Part shown: piece after piece, positions 40,646 through 51,023 of the stretch
Layout: each line of letters opens with the position of its first letter
Numbering within the stretch: the stretch's first letter is position 1
Source: Chromera velia
Taxonomy: Eukaryota; Sar; Chromeraceae
DNA length: 64,000 nucleotides
NCBI GenBank assembly: GCA_018398765.1
Contig: JAHBMJ010004548.1
Location: 11,897-75,896, forward strand
Direction: 5' to 3'
Notes under the pieces: model-generated
Told to the model about the DNA's origin: nothing
The model's input: only the letters and a program-made list of their open reading frames with translations
The model's database searches: none
Translations under genes and position numbers: made by a program

Positions 40646-41997
40646 ACGCGCGCATATTTTTCTGCCTGTCTGCATGTGTGTTTTCGCGCTCTTTTTGATG
40701 CTGTCTGTGCACCTCCAAAGTTCTCTAAATGTCCCTCCAATCTCTCTTTTGAGTGCAGAATGACTCCCACGCCAGCGTCGATCCAGACACGCGCGTCCTC
40801 CTGTTCGACGGCTCGACAAAGGCTGCCAAAGACGTTCGAGAAGGGGACGAATTGGTGGACGATTGGGGTCAACCGACTAGAGTTCAGAAAGTATATTCGG
40901 GTACCGCAGAGATGTACGACATCATCCCTACGATGCATGGTAACTTTGACCGACACCGAGTAGCTTTGTCTCACATTCTGACTTTGCACTCTCTGAACAA
41001 ATACATGGGCAAGCAGCGGCACAGTCAGGGTGTGCAAACAGACGAGAGAGGTCTGACAAATATACCATTGATTCGGTTTCTCTCCCTAGATAAATCGATC
41101 GCTAAGAAATTGAGACTGTGCAGGTCGGAGAATGGTGTTGACTGGCCTTCACAGGAAGTAGATATTGAACCGCACATTTTAGGGATGTGGCTGGGGGATG
41201 GGTGTTCAAGAGGGGACGGATTCTGCACTGCTGATGTGGAGTTGCTCACGGAGTGGGAAAAGTGGTGTGGTCAAAACGGTCTGAAGATTAAACCCCGGGG
41301 ACAGTCGAGGTATGACTACCTCATCTCAAGAGACAGAGATTCTCTCACAGTGAGTAAGCAGAACTGTTTCCGACAATCCCTTCGCCGCTACAGCCTCTAC
41401 AAGAATAAACACATACCGAAGGTGTACATGGTCAACTCCCGTTCCACGCGCCTGCGTCTTCTCGCGGGGTTCATTGACACTGACGGATATGGTTTCAAAG
41501 GCCGTCCCCAAATAGAGATTGCTCAGGGGCCAAACAACTTCAGTTTGTTACAGGACGTGTGTATGCTTGTACGTTCACTAGGGTTCTCCGCAGCTGTCTG
41601 CTCTGACACCTCAACATGGACAGTGAAAGCTGAAAAGCGTTCTGGAGAACGTAGGCGCTTGTGCATATCTGGTCCACGTGTGCATGAAATCCCCACTGTG
41701 CTGATCCGAAAGAGGCCTCGTGAGCACAGCCCCTCGAAGAAGAATCTGCGCCAACGGCAGGTCACAACATTCACCATTGAGCGAGCTGGCAGAGGACCTT
41801 GTGTGGGGTGGTCTCTCTGTGGCCGTCAACGTTTCTTGCTTGGAGACTTTCAGGTCGCACACAATAGTGAAGAGACGCCCTCGCGAGACGGTCATTCCGT
41901 ACGTTGTAGAGAAGCCGTCGCAAAACTGTTCCAATGCTGGTTTGCTTTTCTTCTGCAAAAGAACGTCAAGATTCAAGACAGTGAAGACCCAGTCTGA
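38100..41997 (+). CDS. Helical, probably organelle-targeted protein interrupted by an intein
   Basis: Eight exons joined only by phase-0 introns: 38100-38306, 38388-38429, 38507-38641, 38945-39061, 39370-39507, 39784-39867, 40077-40214 and 40759-41997 (699 codons plus stop). Residues 1-69 are rich in Arg and Ser, poor in acidic residues, and contain SRSFSSSPP, typical of a cleaved mitochondrial presequence (inference). Residues 84-292 are mainly amphipathic helix in 28-46-residue exon units, for example VAEALKKANEEVGEAVGRL and LRDPQVLQEAFGILKAAER. I recognise no family. Residues 293-656 are a complete intein, and the tail after it is only 43 residues. A GTACGT donor at 41899, again phase 0, suggests that the true C-extein could continue into an exon I could not find. 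In that case the tail after SRDGHS is intron. Start ATG at 38100 has the context ACAAGAAATGC. Confidence 0.65.
40507..40644. repeat. Compound (TC)n-(TTCC)n-(TTTC)n-(TG)n microsatellite in intron
   Basis: Four simple repeats in succession in the intron just before the intein-coding exon. The sense strand again runs from pyrimidine repeat to TG repeat. Confidence 0.9.
40774..41865 (+). mobile_element. Intein with LAGLIDADG homing endonuclease (364 residues, Ser1, ends HN with Ser +1)
   Basis: Block A reads SVDPDTRVLLFDGS, with Ser at the usual Cys1 position. Block B has ALSHILTLH with the conserved His. Block C, the first endonuclease motif, is ILGMWLGDGC. Block D resembles KHIPKVY, and block E, the second endonuclease motif, is LLAGFIDTDGYGF. 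Block F/G is GWSLCGRQRFLLGDFQVAHN, followed by Ser. The catalytic acidic residues of both LAGLIDADG helices, the splicing Asn and the Ser +1 nucleophile are all present, so both splicing and homing look intact. The element lies within a single exon that begins 15 nt before it. Family assignment is from established intein motif order. Activity is inferred. Confidence 0.9.
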
Positions 41998-43199
41998 CAG
42001 TAATCAACTTTCTGAAACATGACTGATGAATAACAGGTCAAGCATAATACATATAATGAGTAGTTGTGATCTTATTTGCAATTACCTATAGACAACTATT
42101 ATTGTCAAAATAATTTTAAGTTTTGAAGCTTGATGTATTCTTTTTTTTGCTAAAATCGATCCTGAGTGTTATGGTCAGCTTAGGGGAAACAACAAATTCT
42201 CGTGAGTTAAACCTTTCATTTGTTTTTCAATTTAAGACCTCTGAGTTTTGCATATATACGTTGCAGAAGTGTATCCTGTTTAATTATGGTATACCTGAGA
42301 TAATACCTGTTCTTAGATATTCTTTTATATTCTTTCTAGACTTCTAGTGTTTTTCTGAAAAAAAAAAAAAAACTTGTATTGGTATCAAATGTTAAACCTA
42401 AAAATATATTGATTCCCATCTTATATGATGGTGTATGTCACCGTATTTATTGCCAATGACGTATGTGCCGTTCAGTTTATTATGAGCAATTCAACTACTA
42501 TGAATTCTATAATATGAATTTACGTCTATTTAGATCACCAATTAGGTGTAGTTAGGTGTATACGTTATCATTTTAATTTTTTAAAAGTGTAGTTTAAAGT
42601 TTGAATACTAACTAGCCTGAGACTCAGGCCTTAAGTTTGATTTTAGAAAAATTTAAATGAAGTTGGGGCATCAAACTTGAACTTTAGACCATATGCTAAA
42701 AAAATTTAGTATTTTTGAACATCTTTCACAAGTTAAATTCTGTAAACAGATTTTTTAGCTAGTTTCCTAGCAGATTTCTCAAAATCAAGCGAGCAGCTTT
42801 GAAGGGTATTCAACTGAAATCAAAGTGCACATGTTTAAAGTCAAGAAGATCAAGAATCTACTTGGTCAAAATTCAGCTTACGGCATGCTTGCGGCTACCG
42901 GCGGCTGACCGGCGTGAATTAAAAGAGCGATCACCAGCGCATCCACGATATTATCTTAAATCAATGACGAAGCCTTCACGGAAACTTACACAGAGGATCA
43001 CAGAGGTGAAGCGTTTCTGTTCTCTAAATTTTTGCGTGTACTTGTGTTGTATGTGTGTACAGTGTGAAGTGAATTGGTGAGGTTGACCACGCGTGCAATT
43101 AACATGCATAGTCAAGAGAAGAGCAGAAAACTGTGCCGGCACGCAGTGGCACTTTGGCACTCACCCGAAGAAACAAGCAGTCAGACCAACCTATACAAG
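41998..43199. other. AT-rich intergenic region before the inverted duplication
   Basis: Very AT-rich from about 42000 to 42900 with no coding signal. A short plus-strand open stretch at 42799-43080 has no exon features and is not called. The missing continuation of the intein host gene might be sought here, but I found no phase-0 exon. Confidence 0.5.
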
Positions 43200-43483
43200 T
43201 GAGAACACGTATACTCACGGCAATCGTCACCGCAATGCATGCATGTCACGCAAGGATCACGTGACAAAAGCGGAATACCGAGAGACAAATGCGCATGCCC
43301 TTTACATGAACATTACAGTCAGAGATTTCTTTCGACTGCACTTCAATGCACTGGCACATCCATTCACATCTATGCACCAGGTGCATGCTTCACTTATAGA
43401 GATGTGTCGCTTGTTCCCGTCCTTCCTTTCTTCCTTCCTTCCTTCCTTCCTCGCTCCCCCTTTCACCCCTTCCCCGCTACTGA

Positions 43484-44497
43484 TTATGAAACCTGTCCGA
43501 ACGGTGATCCGTTCAGCCGCCCACTGAACGTGTCGGCGCGTTTGCCCAACCGCACAAGCTCACGCTGGCCGTGAGTCGCTGTGGCTGCATGTGCACTCGA
43601 GTCCCCCCCCCCTCTCCTCCCACCAGAGTGTGACCCCCTCCTAGACCCCTCCCGGGAAGACTGCTTCACTTTGTTGGGGACATCAAAATTTAGACTCATG
43701 AGGGCGTTCTGAAGCTTCTCCGTTGTCACAGGCTTTAACAGGATATCGGTGGCCCCAGCCTCCAAGGACGCTTCTGACTCCTCTGTCTGTCCAGTCAGAC
43801 CGACAAACAGAGGGAGAGAATCAGGGGCTGCTGTGGGGCTTCTCCCGCTCCTCTCCTTTTCTTTTTCCTTCTCTTTCAGATGATTAATGATGGCCTTGAT
43901 GGCAGGGGGCCCCTCTAATTTGGGCATATTTCTGTCCATGAGCACCAACCGAAAGCGTTCTTTCTTCTCAACAAACCGCGCAACGGCTGCGTCTCCATCG
44001 GGACTGACCTCAACAGACAAGCCGAGCCTCTTCAGAGCCAGAGAACCCGCCAGCTGACACATTGAGTTGTCATCCACCAGCAACACGTCCGCAGTGTAAC
44101 GCTTCACATCCACCATCGACACCCAAGACCCTAGGGTGATCTCTCTTCCATTCAAGAGTGGGCTGTGTCCCAGTGTGTCTCTGTGCTTCTCTCTGCTTTG
44201 GAAGTTTGAAGAGGCCTCTGTTACCGGAGGGGCCGGTGCAGTGGCACGGCGTCGTCGGAGCCCTTCGGCGAGGGCAGCGGGGAGGGAAGGGGGAGGGACC
44301 CCTCTTTGTGGGGCGACACGGCTGGAGCTGGGAGTTTGAGGGTGGTCCTTCTTTCTGTTTCGCAGTGATAGAGTGTCTTGTTCTGCTTTTTCGTCTGCTG
44401 CTATTTCTTCTTTGTGCTTTCTGGAGAGAAACTGGAGACTCAAAGAAGGGCATGTTGCCTTTTGAGTGACTGGCGTGCCCGCTCTCTGTCCGTCCAT
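43484..44497 (-). CDS. Response-regulator receiver (REC) domain reading frame, copy 1
   Basis: A 337-residue frame with an ATG at 44497. After about 140 residues of Ser/Pro-rich linker comes a full receiver domain: DVLLVDDNSM with the acidic pair, LMDRNMPKLEG with the phospho-acceptor Asp, FVGLTGQ with the conserved Thr, and DILLKPVT with the conserved Lys. It lies directly downstream of histidine kinase copy 1, in the same frame but after an in-frame TAG at 44540-44542. It could be the C-terminal part of a hybrid kinase joined by an intron I cannot see, or a separate protein. In histidine-kinase phosphorelays the REC Asp takes the phosphate from the kinase His. Confidence 0.75.
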   Translation of the reverse strand: MDGQRAGTPVTQKATCPSLSLQFLSRKHKEEIAADEKAEQDTLSLRNRKKDHPQTPSSSRVAPQRGVPPPSLPAALAEGLRRRRATAPAPPVTEASSNFQSREKHRDTLGHSPLLNGREITLGSWVSMVDVKRYTADVLLVDDNSMCQLAGSLALKRLGLSVEVSPDGDAAVARFVEKKERFRLVLMDRNMPKLEGPPAIKAIINHLKEKEKEKERSGRSPTAAPDSLPLFVGLTGQTEESEASLEAGATDILLKPVTTEKLQNALMSLNFDVPNKVKQSSREGSRRGSHSGGRRGGGDSSAHAATATHGQRELVRLGKRADTFSGRLNGSPFGQVS

Positions 44498-44539
44498 ACA
44501 ATTGCCTTCTTCCCTTTCCCCTTTCCCCTCTTCTCTCTT

Positions 44540-44996
44540 CTACTCTGCCCCCCCCTCCCGAACTTCAATGTCAACGTTCTCAGCAGATCCCGCCTCCCCA
44601 CAACCGCTCCCTCCCCCAACCGCTACATTAGCGGAAGGGGAGAGACCGGGCGAGTCGTCGGACGGGAGCATGCCAACAATCGGAGAGTCAAACTCAAAGA
44701 AAAACTCTGATCCCTTCCCCGTCCCTTCAGACACAGCCGCAATCGTCCCCCCACAATGGGCATCCACCAGAACGCGACTGATGCACAACCCCAACCCCGT
44801 CCCCCCCCCGTTCTGCTGCTCCCCTGCACGAATCTGGCTGTAGGGCTTGAACAGCTTTGGCAGGTCCTCTTCGCTCAGACCGACGCCCCTGTCCTTCACG
44901 GAGAAACGCAGACGGACCTGCACACATACGCGCATACACACACACACACACACACACACATACATACATACATACATACACAACACATACGAATAC

Positions 44997-45037
<41 letters not shown>

Positions 45038-45105
45038 TACATACACACACACACACACATGCATACATACATACATACATAGATTCACAACACATACGAA
45101 TACAG

Positions 45106-45137
<32 letters not shown>

Positions 45138-45181
45138 ATACATACATACATACATAGGCAGAGAAAGAGAAAGAGAAAGAA

Positions 45182-45258
<77 letters not shown>

Positions 45259-46784
45259 GAGAAAGAGAGAGACTCGCACACACATTCGCACACACACAAG
45301 CAGCATGCAAGCAGACAAACACCAACTACAGAGAACGAAGTGTTAGAGACCAGGCTTTCGAGAACCATTCTCTTCTTCTGTACGACTTTGAGAGAGAGCA
45401 TGGGGGGAAGCCAAAGTAGCAAAGTGATCATTCTGCACCTGCAGCGCGCGGCAAGATCAGAAGGAATCAGATGCTCCATCCACCGATCAACCTCCCCACT
45501 GACTGACTGACGGACCCATGTGCTCCCCTCCGTGAAGGCGTCATCAGGAAGGTGAGACGCGTGAGGGCTCCCACCTCTGGAGTGGGAAGGCGATTCGCTG
45601 AGAAGGCACACCTCCAGTCTGAAGCTCACAGCTCCCCCTGCCGGGGAGAATTTCCGGGCGTTAGAGAGAAAATTGCTCAGAACCTGCAGAAAGGTGGACA
45701 GGCAGTAAGACGAAAGCAGGACCGCGCTGCACAGTATGCAAACCGATGCGCGCTTTCAGGTTTCGTATCCACAGAAACACTTGAGGCAAGGCCAGCGAGC
45801 GAGCATCCTTTTTTTCGGGCTGCAAACAATAGAACTGGAACAAGTGAAGTGCAGTACAAGTATCGAGGCATGCGAGACACAGTGATACCGCGCAGTCGTA
45901 GAGTGAATGAAATCCGATTGCCTGTTTACCCGGTTCCGTCTTTTCTTTTTGTACGTGCATGACTCGCCGCTCAAACGGACTGCCTTGCTGCCGGCTCTAC
46001 AGACCTGCTTCAGTCTTGCAAAGTCCGCCCACACTCGCACATCTTCCTCCTCTGAAAGCGAAAAGACGTTCACAGAGTCCGCAACATAGATCTCCGGCTT
46101 GAAGACCAGGTGCTTGCTCTTGAAAACCGGAGCCGCCTCTCTGACGGTCTCCTCATAAAATCTCACCACGCTTCCTGGAGAGAACGAGAACTCAAACGTG
46201 CCGCTTGCTAACTTTTCCAGATGCAAAACATCGTCACATATATTTCCCATCTGGTCTATCTGCGACAACACAGTCCGGGAAAGGTCATCAAGAGATTCCA
46301 ATTTCATCTGGAGATCCTCCATATCTCTTTCTTTTTCTTCCCCTTCTCTTGCTCCCCCTCTTTGGTCAGCGTGTGCCTCAACAAGTTGTTTGAGCTCTGC
46401 AATCACCTCTGACTGTTCGCACATCAGCAGACATGAGGCGCTGAGGGGATTGCGGACTTCGTGCATGATGTACGCGAGGAACGAGTGCTTCTGTTTCTCT
46501 GCGTGCTGCTTCATCTTCTTGAACTCCACTGCAGCAAAGAAGGCCTCGTCTCTCAAAGACCTCAGGAAGAAACAACAAAGACCTGCAAGAACGCACACAG
46601 GCACACCAATCAGTAGAAGCGCTCATGCAAACACAAAGACGGACAAAGGGTTCCAGGTCAAACAGGCCAAATTATTTGCGAACTATGATTTTTGACACAA
46701 GCGAGCACGAAAAAAACAGTACTGCCCGCCGACTGGTGCATGGATGTGTATGCGGTCCGAAAAGAAACAGACACGCAGGAGTAG

Positions 46785-46828
<44 letters not shown>

Positions 46829-47426
46829 GAACGATTCCCCAAATTAGCCACCTCGACAAAGTTACCCTGTCGGTGAGCAACAACCCACCTGCGAAGATGA
46901 GCATCGAGAGAGTGTCCATATGATCTTCCGGCGACCCGTAGGTGCTCACGAACTTCACCCGCATGCACGCGTGAGACATCAGCAGGTTGAACACGAACAC
47001 CAGGAAGGCTTCTCTGCGCAGCTGGAACGAGTTGCCAACAGCCAACATAGAGAAGAAGGACCCCCCGTGATGCAAAGGCATTTTGGCGGCTATGTCTGGA
47101 GGGAGGCGTTCGGTTTCAAACAACCCGAAAGCCGCAGCCCCTCCCCACACCATACAAGACATGAAGAGTACAACAATGAAGTCCGTATGACGACGAAAAT
47201 ATAGGGCGATGTCTGTACAGTTCATGACAATAGCACATGTTCCGGAGCCGACAAGCGCGGTGCTCAACGGAGTGGAACCGGAGGCGCACAGAACGATGAA
47301 CATAAACCAAGCCAGAGGTCCGAAGAGAAGTCGGAAAGGGGTGCGCATCTTCTCCAGCTGTTTGCGAAGTGCAAGAGTCCTGGGGTCAGATGTCATGCCT
47401 GACTCTGGGGCCGCTTGAAATTTCAT
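44540..47426 (-). CDS. Membrane-bound histidine kinase, copy 1
   Basis: Exons 47426-46889, 46582-46005, 45683-45516 and 44917-44540 give 553 residues with consistent phases (1, 0, 0). The N-terminal 180 residues hold four or five hydrophobic helices (for example LAWFMFIVLCASGSTPL and FIVVLFMSCMVWGGAAAFGL). The second exon carries the HisKA H-box HEVRNPL with the phospho-His, and a coiled helix. The third carries the N-box VLSNFLSNARKFSP. The fourth carries G1 DRGVGL, F-box LFKPYSQI, G2 GGTGLGL and G3 GTGKGSEFFFEF. All ATP-binding boxes of HATPase_c are intact. The gene diverges from kinase copy 2 across 855 bp. It autophosphorylates and presumably passes phosphate to the adjacent receiver domain. 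The upstream 180 residues differ from copy 2 although the rest is nearly identical. Confidence 0.85.
44930..45290. repeat. Compound microsatellite in kinase copy 1 intron
   Basis: On the plus strand AC/ATAC repeats are followed by AG repeats. Read on the minus (sense) strand, this is TC repeat followed by TG/TGTA repeat. The matching intron of copy 2 has a much shorter tract, so the array expanded or shrank after duplication. Confidence 0.9.
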
Positions 47427-48281
47427 CTTCTCTCCGTTTACGGGAATTAAGAGAGTGAGAACTTTTCAGAGACAAGAAGCCAGATGGGCTATATATAGAA
47501 CTTAGTAGCAGAAGTGAAGAGATCTCACGATTGGTTTGTGTTTATACATGCAGGTGTGGTTCACACATCATGGGCATGCACAGTGGTCAGCACGCTCGCA
47601 ATGAATGCACCAAGGGTTGCATCGCCTGTCAAACAGGGCTTCATTCAATCATCCTTGCTGAAAGCTCTTCAGAGCATGCATCTTCTGACCTGCAGTGCAT
47701 GCCTTCCGACGCGACGGTATGGGGTGAGTGCCTTGAAAACTTTCTCAAAAAATAAACTCCCCGCGCGTGCACGGCCGGGCTGCATGCGCGCGCGCGCATG
47801 TACGTACGCGTACGTATATACGCGCGTGCGCGGTTTAAATTATGCGAATCCGAACTTTTTTGTCCGGCTGGGGCCTCTATATACGCGTGCACGCAGTTCC
47901 GAGCTGCCATCCGGGCACGAGTCTCAGTGTTGTAGACCGCTGCCCTCAGGTCAGACAATTTCTTCATTCATGCAGTAGCGTCCCCGCTTCAGTGATTATG
48001 ATCACCAGGCTTGCATGTATATAACACGGATATCTCAAAAAACACAGAAGAAGCATCTGCGTTATTGAAACGCTTTTTTGATTCATGCAAGCTGCCTGGG
48101 GTGTACATACCGGTTTTCATATGTAATTTTCCATATAAACCAGCCCGGTACCTCAAATCCACATCAGCCCTGCCTGGTGGTATTGACAGCCTCGTTGCAT
48201 GAGCTTGCAAACCTTAGTCGAAACTCCGTGTCGCACTGGTCTCCATCTGCTGTGTTGTGAAGTTCCGCAAACTCTCCTGGC
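47427..48281. promoter_or_regulatory. Shared divergent promoter region of the two histidine kinase genes
   Basis: This is the unduplicated spacer of the inverted repeat, between the two outward-facing start codons. At about 47757-47835 it contains a run of alternating purine-pyrimidine sequence (GCGTGCAC, GCGCGCGCGCATGTACGTAC, GTATATACGCGC) with Z-DNA-forming or cruciform potential. TATATA steps are at about 47493 and 47877. No coding sequence is supported. Promoter function is inferred from gene orientation. Confidence 0.5.
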
Positions 48282-48927
48282 ATGAACGTACTTCGTTGGT
48301 TTGCACTTCCCAAGAGAGGGGACACCCCTCCAGACAAAGCGAGTGAAATGACGGACTCATCTGAGGAGGAGCCACGGACAATGGCCCTTCGTCGCCAGCT
48401 CGAAAAGATGCGCACCCCTTTGCTGTACATGTTCGGCCCTCCTACCTGGATTCCCTGGGGGATCATGTGCGCAGTCGGGTCTCTGCCTGTTTCACGCGCT
48501 GTTTGTACAATCGCTGTGCAAGTAATACTCATGAAAACTCCAGACATTGCCTTACACTTTCGGAAGTACACTGATCTAATCGTTGCGCTTCTGTTGTCTC
48601 TCATGGTATGGGGAGGGGCTGTGGCCTTCGGATTGTTTGAGGCCGAACGAATGGCTGCAGAGGCGGCCGCCAAAATGCCTTTGCATCACGGGGGGTCCTT
48701 CTTCTCTATGTTGGCTGTTGGCAACTCGTTCCAGCTGCGCAGAGAAGCCTTCCTGGTGTTCGTGTTCAACCTGCTGATGTCTCACGCGTGCATGCGGATG
48801 AAGTTCGTGAGCACCTACGGGTCGCCGGAAGATCATATGGACACTCTCTCGATGCTCATCTTCGCAGGTGGGTTGTTGCTCACCGACAGGGTAACTTTGT
48901 CGAGGTGGCTAATTTGGGGAATCGTTC

Positions 48928-48965
<38 letters not shown>

Positions 48966-50492
48966 CTACTCCTGTGTGTCTGTTTCTTTTCGGACCGCAT
49001 ACACACCCATGCACCAGTCGGCGCGCAGTACTGTTTTTTTCGTGCTCGCTTGTGTCAAAAATCATAGTTCGCAAATAATTTGGCCTGTTTGACCTGGAAC
49101 CCTTTGTCCGTCTTTGTGTTTGCATGAGCGCTTCTACTGATTGGTGTGCCTGTGTGCGTTCTTGCAGGTCTTTGTTGTTTCTTCCTGAGGTCTTTGAGAG
49201 ACGAGGCCTTCTTTGCTGCAGTGGAGTTCAAGAAGATGAAGCAGCACGCAGAGAAACAGAAGCACTCGTTCCTCGCGTACATCATGCACGAAGTCCGCAA
49301 TCCCCTCAGCGCCTCATGTCTGCTGATGTGCGAACAGTCAGAGGTGATTGCAGAGCTCAAACAACTTGTTGAGGCACACGCTGACCAAAGAGGGGGAGCA
49401 AGAGAAGGGGAAGAAAAAGAAAGAGATATGGAGGATCTCCAGATGAAATTGGAATCTCTTGATGACCTTTCCCGGACTGTGTTGTCGCAGATAGACCAGA
49501 TGGGAAATATATGTGACGATGTTTTGCATCTGGAAAAGTTAGCAAGCGGCACGTTTGAGTTCTCGTTCTCTCCAGGAAGCGTGGTGAGATTTTATGAGGA
49601 GACTGTCAGAGAGGCGGCTCCGGTTTTCAAGAGCAAGCACCTGGTCTCCAAGCCGGAGATCGATGTTGCGGACTCTGTGAACGTCTTTTCGCTTTCAGAG
49701 GAGGAAGATGTGCGAGTGTGGGCGGACTTTGCAAGACTGAAGCAGGTCTGTAGAGCCGGCAGCCGGCGAGTCATACAAGTACAAGAAAAAGCCTGGAACC
49801 GGGTAAACAGGCAATCGGATTTCATTCACTCTAGGTCTGCGCGGTATCACTGTGTCTCGCATGCCTTGATACTTGTACTGCCCTTCACTTGTTCCAGTTC
49901 TATTGTTTGCAGCCCGAAAAAAAGGATGCTCGCTCGCTGGCCCTGCCTCAAGTGTTTCTGTGAATACGAAACTTGAAAGCGCGCATCGGTTTGCATACTG
50001 TGCAGCGCGGTCCTGCTTTCGTCTTACTGCCTGTCTATCTTTCTGCAGGTTCTGAGCAATTTTCTCTCTAACGCCCGGAAATTCTCCCCGGCAGGGGGAG
50101 CTGTGAGCTTCAGACTGGAGGTGTGCCTTCTCAGCGAATCGCCTTCCCACCCCAGAGGTGGGGGCCCTCACGCGTCTCACCTTCCTGATGACGCCTTCAC
50201 GGAGGGGAGCACATGGGTCCGTCAGTCAGTCAGTGGAGGGGTTGATCGGTGGGTGCAGCTTCTGATTCCTTTGTGTCATGCCGCGCGCTGCAGGTGCAGA
50301 ATAATCACAGAGAATCGAATAGGGAATGGTTCTCGAAAACCTGGTCTGTAAGAGTTCGTTCTCTGTAGTTGGTGTTTGTCTGCTTGCATGCTGCTTGTGC
50401 GTGTGTAAATGTGTGTGCGAGTCTCTCTCTCTTTCAATCTTTCTCTCTTTCTCTCTCTCTCTCTGTATGTATTCGTATGTGTTGTGTATGTT

Positions 50493-50533
<41 letters not shown>

Positions 50534-51023
50534 ATGTGTGCAGGTCCGTCTGCGTTTCTCCGTGAGGGACGGGGGCGTCGGTCTGAGCGAAGAGGACCTG
50601 CCAAAGCTGTTCAAGCCCTACAGCCAGATTCGTGCAGGGGAGCAGCAGAACGGGGGGGGGACGGGGTTGGGTTTGTGCATCAGTCGCGTACTGGTGGATG
50701 CGCATTGTGGGGGGAAGATTGGGGCTGTGTCTGAAGGGACGGGGAAGGGATCAGAGTTCTTCTTTGAGTTTGACTCTCCGATTGTTGGCATGCTCCCATT
50801 CGACGACTCGCCCGGTCTCTCCGCTGTCGCTAATGTAGCGGCTGTGGGAGGGAGCGGTTGTGGGGAGGCGGAATCTGCTGAGAACGTTGACATTGAAGTT
50901 CGGGAGGGGCGGGAGAGGAGGAGAAGAGAGAAGAGGGGAAAGGGGAAAGGAAAGAAGGGAATGATATGGACGGACAGAGAGAGGGCACGCCAGTCAATCA
51001 AGAGGCAGCATGCCCCTCTTTGA
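48282..51023 (+). CDS. Membrane-bound histidine kinase, copy 2
   Basis: Exons 48282-48867, 49168-49745, 50049-50216 and 50544-51023 give 603 residues with the same phases as copy 1. The N-terminus is different and longer (start MNVLRWFALPKRGDTPPDKA), but still carries several membrane helices. From AKMPLHHGGSFF onward the protein and even the introns match copy 1 closely. H-box HEVRNPL, N-box VLSNFLSNARKFSP, G1 DGGVGL, F-box LFKPYSQI, G2 GGTGLGL and G3 GKGSEFFFEF are intact. Here the purine-rich region after REVREG is two bases longer than in copy 1, so the kinase frame reads through and ends at 51023, overlapping the receiver frame in another register. Confidence 0.85.

Larger units (their letters stand above)
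43200..47090. repeat. Inverted duplication, left arm
   Basis: This segment is repeated in reverse complement at about 48665-52232. Coding exons, introns and 3' flank are all shared at very high identity apart from microsatellite and small indel differences. The outer limit is near 43200, where CACGTATACTCACGGCAATC matches the opposite strand at 52205-52232. The inner limit is near 47085, after which the two kinase genes diverge sharply. Confidence 0.85.

Noticed and set aside
42799-43080. Plus-strand frame considered as the missing C-extein exon of the intein gene
   Set aside because: No phase-0 acceptor joins it in frame, and composition is like the AT-rich flank.
43093-43527. Plus-strand open frame over the 3' flank of the left inverted arm
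   Set aside because: It overlaps the end of the receiver frame on the other strand, and the right arm does not preserve it.
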